A DNA stretch of 64,000 nt, taken from CAVVZJ01 sp963752755. GTDB taxonomy: Bacteria; Planctomycetota; Planctomycetia; Isosphaerales; Isosphaeraceae. The notes beneath the pieces are model-generated. The model was not told where the DNA came from. It ran no database searches and saw only the letters and a list, made by a program, of their open reading frames with translations. The DNA is taken from assembly GCA_963752755.1 (NCBI GenBank), contig CAVVZJ010000013.1, positions 118,943 to 182,942 on the forward strand, written 5' to 3'. Position 1 is the first letter of the stretch. Every line of letters starts with the position of its first letter. The position numbers and the translations under genes were made by a program. Below are positions 47,124-57,210 of this stretch, in pieces.

Positions 47124-50100
47124 ATGCAGCCTGCCTGTCCCCTCAAACCCTGGCGGATTCTCGCGGCCCTCGCCGCGCTGGGCCTCTGCCACGCGACGGC
47201 CGCCAGCAGCGAGCCCCTGGCCCGCGAACGGCTCGAACGATCGCGGTCGAAGTACGCGACGCCCGAGTCCTGGGACGCTCGCCGGGCCGAGCTGCGACGC
47301 GCCTTCCTCGAAGGCGCCGGGCTCTGGCCCCTGCCGGAACGGGGCTCGGTCCATGCGATCGTGAGTCAGCGTCGGGAGCATGACGGCTACTCGGTTGAAA
47401 ACGTGGCCCTGGAGACCCTGCCCGGGTTCTACTGCACCGGCAACCTCTACCGCCCCCTCGAACGCGACCAGTCCGGCCCCGCGATCCTCTGCCCCCACGG
47501 CCACTTCCGCCCGCTCGGCCGGTTCCGCGAGGAGCACCAGATCCGCTGCGCCCAGCTCGCCCGCATGGGCGCGACCGTCTTCTCCTACGCCATGGTCGGC
47601 TGGAACGACTCCCGCCAGACTACCCACGACGAACCGCTGGTCCTCGCCTTGCAGACCTGGAACAGCCTCCGCGCCGTCGATTACCTCACGTCTCTTGAGG
47701 ATGTGGACCCCTCGCGCATCGGCATCACCGGCGCCTCCGGTGGCGGCACGCAGTCGGTTTACCTGACCTTGATCGACGACCGCGTGAAGGCCGTTGCCCC
47801 CGTGGTCATCCTCTACCCCTGGACCGAGGAGGACGGCTGCCGCTGCGAGGGCGGCTTGCCGGTGATGTCGGCCGCCGCGACCTGCTCGATCGAGCTGGCC
47901 GCCGCAGCGTCGCCGAGGCCCCAGCTCGTCATCAGCGTGGGGAATGATCCCACGAAGCACTTCCCCGAGACTGGCTTCCCCTTCCTCCGTGACCTCTACG
48001 CCCTCGCCGGTGCCCCCGACGCCGTCCGCAACCTCCACCTCCCCGACGAGTCCCACGACTTCGGCCCCAGCAAGCGCCAGGCCGTTTACGCCTTCTTTGC
48101 CCAGCACCTCGGCCTTGCATCGACCCCCGAAGATTTGAGCAAGATCACCATCGAAGCCCCCACCACGATGGAGGTCTTCAACGCCGCCCGCCCCCTCCCC
48201 CCCGGTGCGATCCAGGGCAGCGAGGCCGTCGCCAAGGCACTCGCACAAGTGATCGATCAGAAGTCGAATTCAACAAACAAGACTTCCCCACTCGACGGCC
48301 CCCTCGCCGACTATTCCTTCCGCGAGGCAACGCCCGCCGACGAGTCTCTGATCTTCACGCCCCCCGGCTTCAACAAGGTTGGCGTTCCCGCCGAGGCGTC
48401 CGGCCCCGACGTCGCCCATCTCAAGCTCACCTTCGAGGACAAAGCGACCGGCCGCCCCACCCCCTGCCGCGTCAACGTCGTCGGTCCCGACGGCAACTTC
48501 TATGAGCCCGCCTCCGGCCCCTTGACGATCCACAGCCTGACCGGCGAGTGGCCCAAGTGGCCGAATGCCTGGGGCAACCGCCCCGGCAAGGCCCCCTTCC
48601 GCTACTTCGGACGATTCTTCTACTCCACCGGCCAATCGAAGGTCGCCGCGCCGGCCGGAAAAGTGTGGGTCGAGGTCTGGAAGGGTTTCGAGTACCGGCC
48701 GGAGACGACTACCGTTGAGCTGAAACCCGGCGAGACACGTGAAGTCACATTGACACTGGATCACGTCGTCCCCATGCCCGAACTCGGCTACTATTCCGGC
48801 GACCCCCACGTCCACATCCCCCGCGCCGACGACTCCGACGACCGCAAGATCTTCGACCTTCTCGCCGCCGAGGACATCCACGTCGCGACCTTGCTTGCCT
48901 ACAACGAACCTGCCGGCCCCTACAACGGCACGATGGACGACATGGACTCCCCCAGCGCCGCGGCCTGGGCCAGAGATCGGCCCGCGGCCGGGAGGGCTAT
49001 CAGATCATCTCCGGCCAGGAGTACCGCAGCAGCACCTATGGTCACTTGAATTTATTCCTCCTCGACAACCTCGTCCTCCCTGGCCAGTCGCTCAACGCCA
49101 ACAACTGGCCCCTCTACGGCGACGTGATCCGCGACGCTCGCGATGCCGGGGGCGTCGCCTTCTACGCCCACGGCGGCTACGCCCAGGCGATCTACGCCGA
49201 CGTTGTGCAAGGCAATCTCGACGCCGTCGAGCTGCTCCAGTTCGGAGTCTATCGCGGGATCGGTCTGATCGACTGGTACCGATTCCTCAATAGCGGTTTT
49301 CGCCTTCCCGCCGTCGCCGCCAGCGATTACCCCGCCTGCCGCAAGCTCGGCGATTGCCTCACCTACGTCCATTCCGACCGTCCCCCCGATGCCGTCGCCT
49401 GGCTCCGCGGCGCCGCCGCCGGCCGGAGCTTCGTCACCACCGGCCCGCTCGTCCTCCTCGAAGTCGAAGGCCAGCAGCCCGGCACCACGATCGACAGGGC
49501 CGGTCCCGGACCGCACCGCGTCAACGTCCGCCTCCGCGTCCGATCCGAGGTCGCGCCGGTGTCGAACGTGCAGATCGTCGTCAACGGCCGCATCCTCGAA
49601 GAGACTCGCCGTCTCCGCGGAGCAACAAGCTCGGTCACTGGATCGAGCTGCGAGCGCCCCATCGACCTCGACCGCTCCGCCTGGATCGCCGCCCGCGCCT
49701 TCTCGACCTCGAGGACCGGCCTGCCCGATGCCGAGTCCCACACCAACCCCGTCTATGTCATCCTCGACGGCAAGGCCCCTTACGAGCAGGAATCGATCGA
49801 CGTCTTGATCCGCCGCCTCGACGACCAGATCGCGGCCCACAAGAAGCGTTCGTTCCCCGAACAAGCCCGCGTCATCTCGTATTTCGAGCGTTCCCGCGAC
49901 ATCCTCCTCAAGATCCGCGATGCCGGCGGCGCCCCCGCCAAGGGTCATCCGTCCGACATCGCCCGCGACGAGACCGCCCTGCTCGACACCGGCCGCCGCA
50001 GCCACACCGAGGAGGAACTCCGCGCCTTCCTCAAGCCCGTCCCGCCTCGGCCAATCGAGGAAGTCCTCAGGAGCTTCGAGGCCGTCGATGGGTTCCGCAT

Positions 50101-52966
50101 GGAACTGGTCGCGAGCGAACCCCTGGTGGTCGATCCGGTCGCCGCGGCCTTTGACGAGGACGGCAACCTCTACGTCGCCGAGATGCGCGACTACCCCTAC
50201 AAGCCCGCCCCCGGCGGCACCCCGATCGGCACGATCCGCAAGCTGATCGACAACGACGGCGACGGCGCCTTCGACGAGTCCCACGTCTTCGCCGACCGCC
50301 TCCTCTGGGCCGCCGGCGTCGCCCCCTGGAAGGGCGGCCTGTTCGTCACCGCCCCGCCAGACATCCTGTACCTCAAGGACACCGACGGCGACCACAAGGC
50401 CGACGTCCGCCGCGTCGTCTTCACCGGCTTTGGCATCGAAAACCAGCAGGCGATGCTCAACAACCTCCAGTGGGGCCTCGACCACAAGATTTACGGCTCG
50501 ACCGCCGGCAACGGCGGCGACGTCCGCCCCGCCGACCACCCCGACGCCGCCCCGATCGACGTGGACGGCCGCGACTTCCGCTTCGACCCCGCCGCCGAGA
50601 CCTTCGAGGCGATCACCGGCACCGTCCAGTTCGGCACCACCTTCGACGACTGGGGCGACCGCTTCCTCTGCAGCGAGTCGCAGCCCTTGCTACACGCGGT
50701 CCTCCCCCAGCACTACCTCGCCCGCAACCCCTACCTGCCCGTCCCCGCCGCCATCAAGAACATCGCCCCCGGCCCCGTCCCGATCTTCCGTATCAGCCCG
50801 ATCGAGCGTTGGCGTCAGATCCGCTCCAGCCGCCGGATCGCCCACGGCGCCCGCTCCGCCAACGCCGCCGGCGCCAGCCACCACGTCGTCGATGCCGCCG
50901 CCGGCGTGATGATCTACCGCGGCGGCGCGTATCCGCCCGAGTTCTACGGCAACGCCTTCGTCGGCGACAGCCAGAACAACTTGATCCACCGCCGCATCCT
51001 CGAACCCGACGGCGTCACCTTCAATTCCCGACGCGCCGACGATCGCACCGAGTTCGTCCGCTCGTCTGACATCTGGTTCCGCCCTGTCAACCTCCTCAAC
51101 GCCCCCGACGGCACCCTCTACGCCCTCGACATGAGCCGCGAGGTCATTGAGTCGATCCACATCCCGACCGACGTCGTCAAATATCTCGACCTGACCAGCG
51201 GTCGCGACCACGGCCGCATCTACCGGATCGCTCCCCCCGGCTTCCGCTATCCCGGCCCCCCGCGACTCGGCCGGGCCAGCACCGCCGACCTCGTCGCCGC
51301 ACTCGAAAGCCCCCACGGCTGGTATCGCGACACCGCCCACCGCCTCCTTTTCGAGCGCCAGGACCTCACCGCCGTCGCCTCCCTCCGTCGCCTCCTCGTC
51401 TCCTGCCCGCGCCCCGAGTCACGCCTCCACGCCCTCTGGTCGCTCCACGGCCTGAACTCCCTCAAGGACGCCGATCTCCTCCGTGCCCTCGACGACGCCT
51501 CCCCCCACGTCCGTCGCCACGCTCTCCAACTCTCCGAGTCTCGGCTCGACGCCTCGCCCGAGGTGCTCGCCCGCGTCCTCGCCCTCGCCGACGACCCCGA
51601 TCCCCGCGTTCGCTTCCAGCTCGCGTTCACCCTCGGCGCCTCCCACGACCCCCGCGCCGCCTCCGCCCTCGCCCAGATCGCCCACGATTCGGCAGGCGAC
51701 CCGTGGACCCGGACCGCCGTCCTCAGCTCGGCCGGCGACAACGCCAACACCCTCCTGGCCGACATCCTCGTCCGCTCCTCCTTTCCCACCGGCTCCGACG
51801 GCGGCCCCCTCCTCCACGCGCTCGCCTCCGTCGTCGGTGCCCGCCGCCAGCCGGACCAAGTCGGCCGCGCGATCACGACGATCGCCTCCGCCCCGTCGGA
51901 CTCGGTCCGCAACGGCCTGATCCTCTCCATGGGCGAGGCGTTGAAGCGTTCCGGGTTCCGTCTCGACCAGGCGGTCGATGGACCGGAGAAGGCGATGACC
52001 TTCCTCAAGGCTCGTGAATCCGAGGCCCACCGCGTCGCCACCGACATCGACGCCCCGATCCCCGACCGCGTCGCGGCGATCCGCTTCCTCGCCTGCCTCT
52101 CGTACGACTCCGCGCGCGAAACGCTCGCCTCCCTGCTCGACCTCCGCCAGCCGGAGCCGGTCCAGGTCGCGGCCTTGCAGGCGTTCGCCGGCTATCCCGA
52201 CGCTGAGGTCGCCCCGCTCGTCCTCGCCCACTGGCGCGAGGCGACGCCGGACGTCCGCGCCCAGATCCTCGAAGTCCTCCTGAGCCGCGACGACCGCGCC
52301 CGTGCCTTCCTCCGGGCCGTCGCCGACGGTCAGGCCGACGCCGCCCCCCTCGCCCCCGCCCAGCGAGCCCGCCTGCTCGAGCACCGCGACGAATCCATTC
52401 GCTCGCTCGCCCGCCGCGTCCTCGGTGCCGCGACCTCCTCGCGTGAGGAGGTGGTCGCCGCCTATCGACCCGTCCTCGCGAAGTCCGGTGACGCGACCCG
52501 CGGCGAAACCGTCTTCCGCCGCGAGTGCTCCGCCTGCCACCGGATCGGCACCAACGGCCACGCCATCGGACCCGACATCACCTCCTCCGCCTCCCGCGAC
52601 GCCGAGGCCCTGCTCGTCCACATCCTCGACCCCAGCCGTTACGTCGCACCCAACTATGTTCAATACCAGGTCGTCGATACCGCCGGCCGCATCTACACCG
52701 GCCTGATCGCCTCCCAGTCCGCCACGAGCCTCACCCTCCGCCGTGAGGAGGAGAAGGAAGATACGATCCTCCGCACCGACATCGAGGAACTGGCCAGCAC
52801 CGGCAAGTCCTTGATGCCCGAAGGGCTCGAAGCGAAGATTCCCTCCGCCGAGATGGCCGACCTCCTCACCTACCTCCGCGCCGTTCAATCCGCCTCGAAC
52901 TCCGACGCCGAGCCCCCGCTCGACATCGGCACCGAGCCCGGTCTGATCGAGCCGCCCGCCCCTTGA
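47124..52966 (+). CDS. Giant fusion: acetyl-xylan-esterase-like, CehA-type metallohydrolase, PVC-type propeller, HEAT, cytochrome c (one frameshift)
   Basis: This protein is about 1947 residues with one shift near 48970-49020. Order: signal peptide (1-27); alpha/beta hydrolase of the acetyl xylan esterase type (about 30-340: ILCPHGHFRPLG, nucleophile GITGASGGGTQSVYL near 200, His in DESHDFGP); CehA/McbA-type PHP metallohydrolase (about 545-960: YYSGDPHVHIPRADDSDD, VAFYAHGGYAQ, AASDYPACRKL); PVC-type propeller (about 985-1380: MELVASEPLVVDPVAAAFDE, GASHHVVDAAAGVMIYRGG); HEAT-like repeats (about 1400-1760); cytochrome c with CxxCH in RRECSACHRIGTNGHAIG near 1800. These usually occur as separate genes; here the CehA-propeller join is in one unbroken frame. 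Periplasmic oxidation and deacylation of a polysaccharide-derived compound is inferred. Confidence 0.82.
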
Positions 52967-52981
52967 CCCGGAGTGAGATCC

Positions 52982-54493
52982 ATGCAGGGAATTCCGAAGT
53001 TCGCCGCGTTCCTCGGGTGCCTCGCCGTCTCCGCCCTGGCGGTCGCCGACGACCCGCCGGGGCGGGACAACCCCATCGTCGCCGAGAACCGCCACCCCGG
53101 CGCCACCGACTGGCAACTGACCCGCGTCCGCCCCGACCGCGGCGGCTTCCGCTCCACCTGGATCGAGGGCTACTGCTCCCGTCAGAGCGTTGAGGCCGGC
53201 GATACCATCGACATCATGGTCTCCACCGACCCGCCTCGCCTCTTCCAGCTCGAAATCTTCCGCATGGGCTACTACGGCGGCCGCGGCGCCCGCCTCATGA
53301 AGACCCTCGGCCCCTTCCCCGGCAAGGCTCAGCCCACACCGCAGCCCGGCCCCAAGAACATCCACGAATGCCACTGGGAACCCTCCACCCAACTCACCAT
53401 CCCCGACGACTGGCTCAGCGGCGTCTATCTCGGCCGGCTCACCACCCTCCCCGAGGACCCGGAGCAACCCTACTGGCAGAGTTACGTCGTCTTCATCGTC
53501 CGCGACGACCGCCCCGCCGAGGTCCTCTTCCAGTGCTCCGACAACACCTGGCAGGCTTACAACCGCTGGCCCGACAACTACTCCGTTTATACTCACCCCA
53601 AGGGCAATCAAGGCCCCTGGGCCGACGTCAGCTTCGACCGCCCTTACGGCCGCGAGGCCCAGTTCACCGGCGTCGTCAACGACCCCCTCACCTTCGGCTC
53701 CGGCGAGTTCCTGCCCCTGGAATTCCCCCTCGCCTACTGGCTGGAGCAGCACGGCTACGACGTCACCTACTGCGCCAACAGCGACATGCTCTCCCCCGAC
53801 CGCGGCCTGAAATGCCAGGTCTTCATCAGCGTCGGCCACGATGAATACTGGGACATCCGTCAATACAACAGCGTGACGAAGCTCCGCGACGAGGGCATCA
53901 ACCTCCTCTTCCTCTCCGGCAACACCTGCTGCTGGGTCACGCCCCTTCGCCCGAGCAGCGTCGGCCGCCCCGACCGCATCATGTTTCGCGGCGGACCCTA
54001 CGGCGCCGACAACACTTATGCCCTCAACCGCGAGAAGGACAACGGCCCCTTCCCCGAGCACGGCCCCGATGAAGGGCTCCTCATGGGCGTCCGCAACATC
54101 GAGCCCGTCAACGGCGGCGGTGACTGGGTCGTTGTCCAGCCCGACCACTGGATCTTCGAGGGCACCGGCGTCAAAAAAGGCGACCGCATCCCCGGCCTGA
54201 TCGGCTGGGAATACCACGGCGACCCCGCCGACATCCCCGGCCTCGAAGTCGTCGGCGCCGGCACCGCCTGGGTCGGCGGCGTGACGCCCCAGCACTGGGC
54301 CGCCACGATCTACCCCGGCCCCAAGGGCAACTTCGTCTTCAACGCCTCCACCATCTTCTGGGCCCAGGGCCTCTCCTCCCCCCCCGGCCACACCCTCCCC
54401 TGGTCCCACTTCTCCCGCCCTCATGGCCCGGATGAGCGAGTTCAGCGGATCACCCGCAACCTCCTCGAACGCGCGATCCATCCGGAGCCGTAA
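52982..54493 (+). CDS. Exported N,N-dimethylformamidase beta-subunit-like protein
   Basis: This 503-residue protein has a signal peptide (about 1-23, AVADDPPG). It matches the large-subunit fold of N,N-dimethylformamidase and its many uncharacterised relatives: EIFRMGYYGGRGARLM near residue 85, VLFQCSDNTWQAYNRW near 180, LEFPLAYWLEQHGYDVTY near 245, FISVGHDEYWDIRQYN near 280, and GNFVFNASTIFWAQGL near 445. True formamidases have a small alpha subunit and an iron site; no such partner is here, so dimethylformamidase activity is not claimed. It follows the fusion gene by 15 bases and is probably co-transcribed. Confidence 0.82.
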   Translation: MQGIPKFAAFLGCLAVSALAVADDPPGRDNPIVAENRHPGATDWQLTRVRPDRGGFRSTWIEGYCSRQSVEAGDTIDIMVSTDPPRLFQLEIFRMGYYGGRGARLMKTLGPFPGKAQPTPQPGPKNIHECHWEPSTQLTIPDDWLSGVYLGRLTTLPEDPEQPYWQSYVVFIVRDDRPAEVLFQCSDNTWQAYNRWPDNYSVYTHPKGNQGPWADVSFDRPYGREAQFTGVVNDPLTFGSGEFLPLEFPLAYWLEQHGYDVTYCANSDMLSPDRGLKCQVFISVGHDEYWDIRQYNSVTKLRDEGINLLFLSGNTCCWVTPLRPSSVGRPDRIMFRGGPYGADNTYALNREKDNGPFPEHGPDEGLLMGVRNIEPVNGGGDWVVVQPDHWIFEGTGVKKGDRIPGLIGWEYHGDPADIPGLEVVGAGTAWVGGVTPQHWAATIYPGPKGNFVFNASTIFWAQGLSSPPGHTLPWSHFSRPHGPDERVQRITRNLLERAIHPEP

Positions 54494-54586
54494 AGATTGC
54501 TTTTGTTGAGATGGCTTCCCGTTTGACTCATTTGTGGATGATATTCCCATAAAGAGAAGGGCCTGCCACTCGAGCGTTCGGGCCAC

Positions 54587-54619
54587 GGGCACGCCCACAA
54601 CCTCTCCGTGGGCATGCCC
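54587..54619. terminator. Hairpin between convergent genes
   Basis: GGGCACGCCCAC (54587-54598) pairs with GTGGGCATGCCC (54608-54619), 11 of 12 positions, between the plus-strand dimethylformamidase-like gene and the minus-strand PEP-CTERM gene. It could terminate from both sides. Confidence 0.5.
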
Positions 54620-54663
54620 CCACGCCTGGGGGGAAGGAAACGCGGTTGCGGCCCGTCGTTCAA

Positions 54664-55302
54664 TCAGGCTTTGGCGCGGCGACGAAGCCTGATCAAGCCG
54701 AGCATCGAGACGAGGCCGGTCCCCATTCCAAGCAGGGTCGAGGGCTCCGGGACGGACCCTACCGGTGCCCCGTTGATCGTAAAGAGCAACACCGCGGGTG
54801 CCCCATTCACTTCTCCGTAGGACATCTCGAAGTTATACAACCCGGCGGTCGAGGCGGTGACGTTGAAGGGCGTGTTCGTGAACGCCGTTGGTCCGGGGTG
54901 ATTGACGACCAGACCAATGCTGTCGACGTTGAGTTGGAGCCCGTCGTCGTGCCCGACGACGAACGCGTTGTTCCCGGCGTTGAGGTAGAAGCTGCCGGTG
55001 AAATAGAAGTAGGTGTTGTTTGCACTGTGCGATGGGTCGAACGCCGCCGACGTGTTGTAGAAGGTCGGGTTGTTCAGGAAATCGCCGATCGTGTAGCCGC
55101 TCACACGGCTGTCGAAATTGAACGTCCCGGCGTCGAACATCGCGTCCGGCGTGCCGAGAGAACCGGCCTGACTGAGCGTCGCGTTACTGGCGGCGCTGCC
55201 CTGGTTCAGCCAGAGCGAGCCGGTGATATGCTGGGCCATCGCCGGCCCGGTCCAGCTGAGAAGCAAGGCCAACACGGCCATTCGCAGGCTCTGTCTCCTC
55301 AT
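54664..55302 (-). CDS. PEP-CTERM sorting domain protein
   Basis: This 212-residue secreted protein has a signal peptide (about 1-23, GPAMAQ) and a C-terminal sorting tail: VPEPSTLLGMGTGLV, a hydrophobic helix and RLRRRAKA, the classical PEP-CTERM signal recognised by exosortase. The body is rich in Asn, Ser and Gly strands (YFYFTGSFYLNAGNNAFVVG, then VGHDDGLQLNVDS), similar to PA14-like or carbohydrate-binding folds; this is tentative. A GGAGG site lies 9 bases before the ATG. It implies that the organism encodes an exosortase elsewhere. Confidence 0.9.
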   Translation of the reverse strand: MRRQSLRMAVLALLLSWTGPAMAQHITGSLWLNQGSAASNATLSQAGSLGTPDAMFDAGTFNFDSRVSGYTIGDFLNNPTFYNTSAAFDPSHSANNTYFYFTGSFYLNAGNNAFVVGHDDGLQLNVDSIGLVVNHPGPTAFTNTPFNVTASTAGLYNFEMSYGEVNGAPAVLLFTINGAPVGSVPEPSTLLGMGTGLVSMLGLIRLRRRAKA

Positions 55303-55731
55303 CAATCGACCTCCATCTCTCAGGAGCGGCGTAGCCCGATAGCGGTACCCCCGTTACCGGGCCTGCACCAGATGCGTTCGCGAGCTTATGAGGGCAAAAC
55401 GCTAATGTCAAGAAATCACCCAAAAAAATCTGTTCTTTCCTTAACTTTATCGATCAATATAGTGGTATGCTCAAGGCCTCACAACGTCCGGTCATCTGCT
55501 ATTCCTCACGGTGTCTCGAAGCCTTGGAACCGCCCGGCTCCGGGAATCCTCGATTGCTGAGGGCGATACTCCGCAACCTGGCCCAATTGTTCACCATGGG
55601 TTAAAATCTGTCATGGCCCGACAACGCCCCGGCTCTTGCAACGGCGCGTCGGGCGGTCCATCCTGGGGGCGTTGTGGGCTGCGGGGCGACCCGTGGCAAC
55701 GATCGTCAGGGACCTTTCGGGAGCCATCCCC
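55303..55731. other. Divergent intergenic region
   Basis: This region lies between the minus-strand PEP-CTERM gene and the plus-strand Gfo/Idh gene. Part of it (55405-55475) is AT-rich, with A/T runs. It holds the candidate promoter of the PEP-CTERM gene. No coding feature is supported, although frames from 55511 and 55636 are open toward the Gfo/Idh gene. Confidence 0.6.
55383..55411 (-). promoter_or_regulatory. Candidate promoter of the PEP-CTERM gene
   Basis: On the minus strand a perfect -35 TTGACA (55411-55406) is followed after 17 bases by TAAGCT (55388-55383) as -10. It lies in the AT-rich part of the gap, about 80 bases before the ATG. Confidence 0.5.
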
Positions 55732-57096
55732 ATGAATCGCGAGTCCCATTCGACGGCTTCTCGGACCACGCGCCGGCAGTTCGGCCGGACGGTGGCCGGC
55801 TCGGCCTTGGCCGCCTTCGCCGCGCCGGCAATCGTCCGCGGCCGGAACCTCAACGACAAGCTCCGGATCGCCATGATCGCCTGCGGCGGCCGGGGCGCGG
55901 CCAACCTCGGCTCGGTCGGCTCCGAGGACATCGTCGCCCTCTGCGACGTCTTCGAGCCGGCCATCGACCGCGCCGCCCGGAAGCACCCGCATGCCCGGCG
56001 GGTTCTCGACTTCCGCAATCTCTACGACAAGCACGCCAACGAGTTCGACGCCGTCGTCGTCAGCACCCCCGAGCACACCCACGCCTTCGCGACGATGCCC
56101 GCCCTCCAGCTCGGCAAGCACGTCTATTGCGAGAAGCCGCTGACCCGCAACATCGAGGAGGCCCGCATCATCCGCCTGGCCGCCGCCAAGGCCAAGGTCG
56201 CGACCCAGATGGGCACCCAGATCCACGCCAGCGAGAACTACCGCCGCGTCGTCGAGATGATCCACGCCGGCGCCATCGGCCCGGTCAGCGAGGCCCACAT
56301 CTGGGTCTCCCGCGCCTGGGGACGGCAGTCGAAGGAAGCCGCCGAGCGGAACCACGACATCGTCTTCGTCCGCGAGCGTCCCGAGGGCTCGACCCCGATC
56401 CCGGCCGGCCTCGACTGGGACCTCTGGCTCGGCTCCGCCCCCGAGCGGCCCTTCCACGAGGTCTACTGGCCCGGTCCCAAGTGGTACCGCTGGTGGGATT
56501 TCGGCAACGGCACCATGAGCGACCTCGGCAGCCACTGGATCGACCTCCCCTTCTGGGCCCTCGACCTCAAGGCCCCCCTCACCATCGAGGCCTTCGGCCC
56601 CGAGCCCCATCCCGAGCTGGCCCCGGCGTCGATGCATGTCACCTACGAGTACGGCCCCCGCGGCGACCTGCCGCCTGTCCGCGTCTCCTGGTATCAAGGC
56701 GAGGACAAGCCCCAGGCCTGGCAATCCAACGAGATCCCCCGCTGGGACAATGGCGTCCTCTTCGTCGGCACCAACGGCCGCAAGCTCCTCGCCGACTACG
56801 GCAAGTACGTCCTCCTCCCCGAGGACCGCTTTCGTGACTACCAGCGCCCCGAGCCGACCCTCCCCCGCCCCGCCAGTCACCACGCCGAGTGGATCGCCGC
56901 CTGCAAGACCGGCTCCCCCACCGGCTCCAACTTTGAGTATGCCGGCTGGCTCACCGAGGCCAACCACCTCGGCAACGTCGCCCACCGCGTCGGCAAGAAG
57001 ATCGCGTGGGACCCCGACAACCTCCGCGCCCGCAATGCCCCCGAGGCTGAGCCCTTCATCCGCACCGACTACCGCTCCGGCTGGTCGCTCGGCTGA
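55732..57096 (+). CDS. Tat-exported Gfo/Idh/MocA family protein
   Basis: This intact 454-residue protein has a twin-arginine signal (TTRRQFGRTVAGSALAAFA). The Rossmann motif is clear (LRIAMIACGGRGAANLG near residue 46), followed by VSTPEHTHAFATMPALQLG near 105 and the family motif VYCEKPLTRNIEEARII near 128. The C-terminal half contains KWYRWWDFGNGTMSDLGSHW near 248 and ends TDYRSGWSLG. Exported relatives of this type are abundant in planctomycetes with unknown substrates. It is followed by a palindromic repeat and a DUF1501 gene. Confidence 0.9.
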   Translation: MNRESHSTASRTTRRQFGRTVAGSALAAFAAPAIVRGRNLNDKLRIAMIACGGRGAANLGSVGSEDIVALCDVFEPAIDRAARKHPHARRVLDFRNLYDKHANEFDAVVVSTPEHTHAFATMPALQLGKHVYCEKPLTRNIEEARIIRLAAAKAKVATQMGTQIHASENYRRVVEMIHAGAIGPVSEAHIWVSRAWGRQSKEAAERNHDIVFVRERPEGSTPIPAGLDWDLWLGSAPERPFHEVYWPGPKWYRWWDFGNGTMSDLGSHWIDLPFWALDLKAPLTIEAFGPEPHPELAPASMHVTYEYGPRGDLPPVRVSWYQGEDKPQAWQSNEIPRWDNGVLFVGTNGRKLLADYGKYVLLPEDRFRDYQRPEPTLPRPASHHAEWIAACKTGSPTGSNFEYAGWLTEANHLGNVAHRVGKKIAWDPDNLRARNAPEAEPFIRTDYRSGWSLG

Positions 57097-57114
57097 CTCT
57101 GGTCATTCGTCTTT

Positions 57115-57192
57115 CGTAGGGTGCGTCGCGTCTTCGACGACGCACCCTCCTAAAACCAACGGTGTGTCGTCGAAGACGCGACGCACCTTACG
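57115..57192. repeat. Paired palindromic repeat (GGTGCGTCG...CGACGCACC)
   Basis: Two 32-base arms (57115-57146 and 57161-57192) are inverted copies matching at 30 of 32 positions with a 14-base spacer. Each arm is itself a hairpin: GGTGCGTCG pairs with CGACGCACC. Such GTAGGGTGCGTC elements are a known class of mobile or REP-like intergenic repeats in several phyla. It fills most of the gap between the Gfo/Idh and DUF1501 genes. Confidence 0.75.
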
Positions 57193-57210
57193 CCATGAGG
57201 AACTTCCCCC

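Noticed and set aside
51419..54598. 1059-residue minus-strand open frame
   Set aside because: It lies opposite the giant fusion and the dimethylformamidase-like gene, is Gly/Ala/Val-rich like other antisense frames here and has no domain motif.
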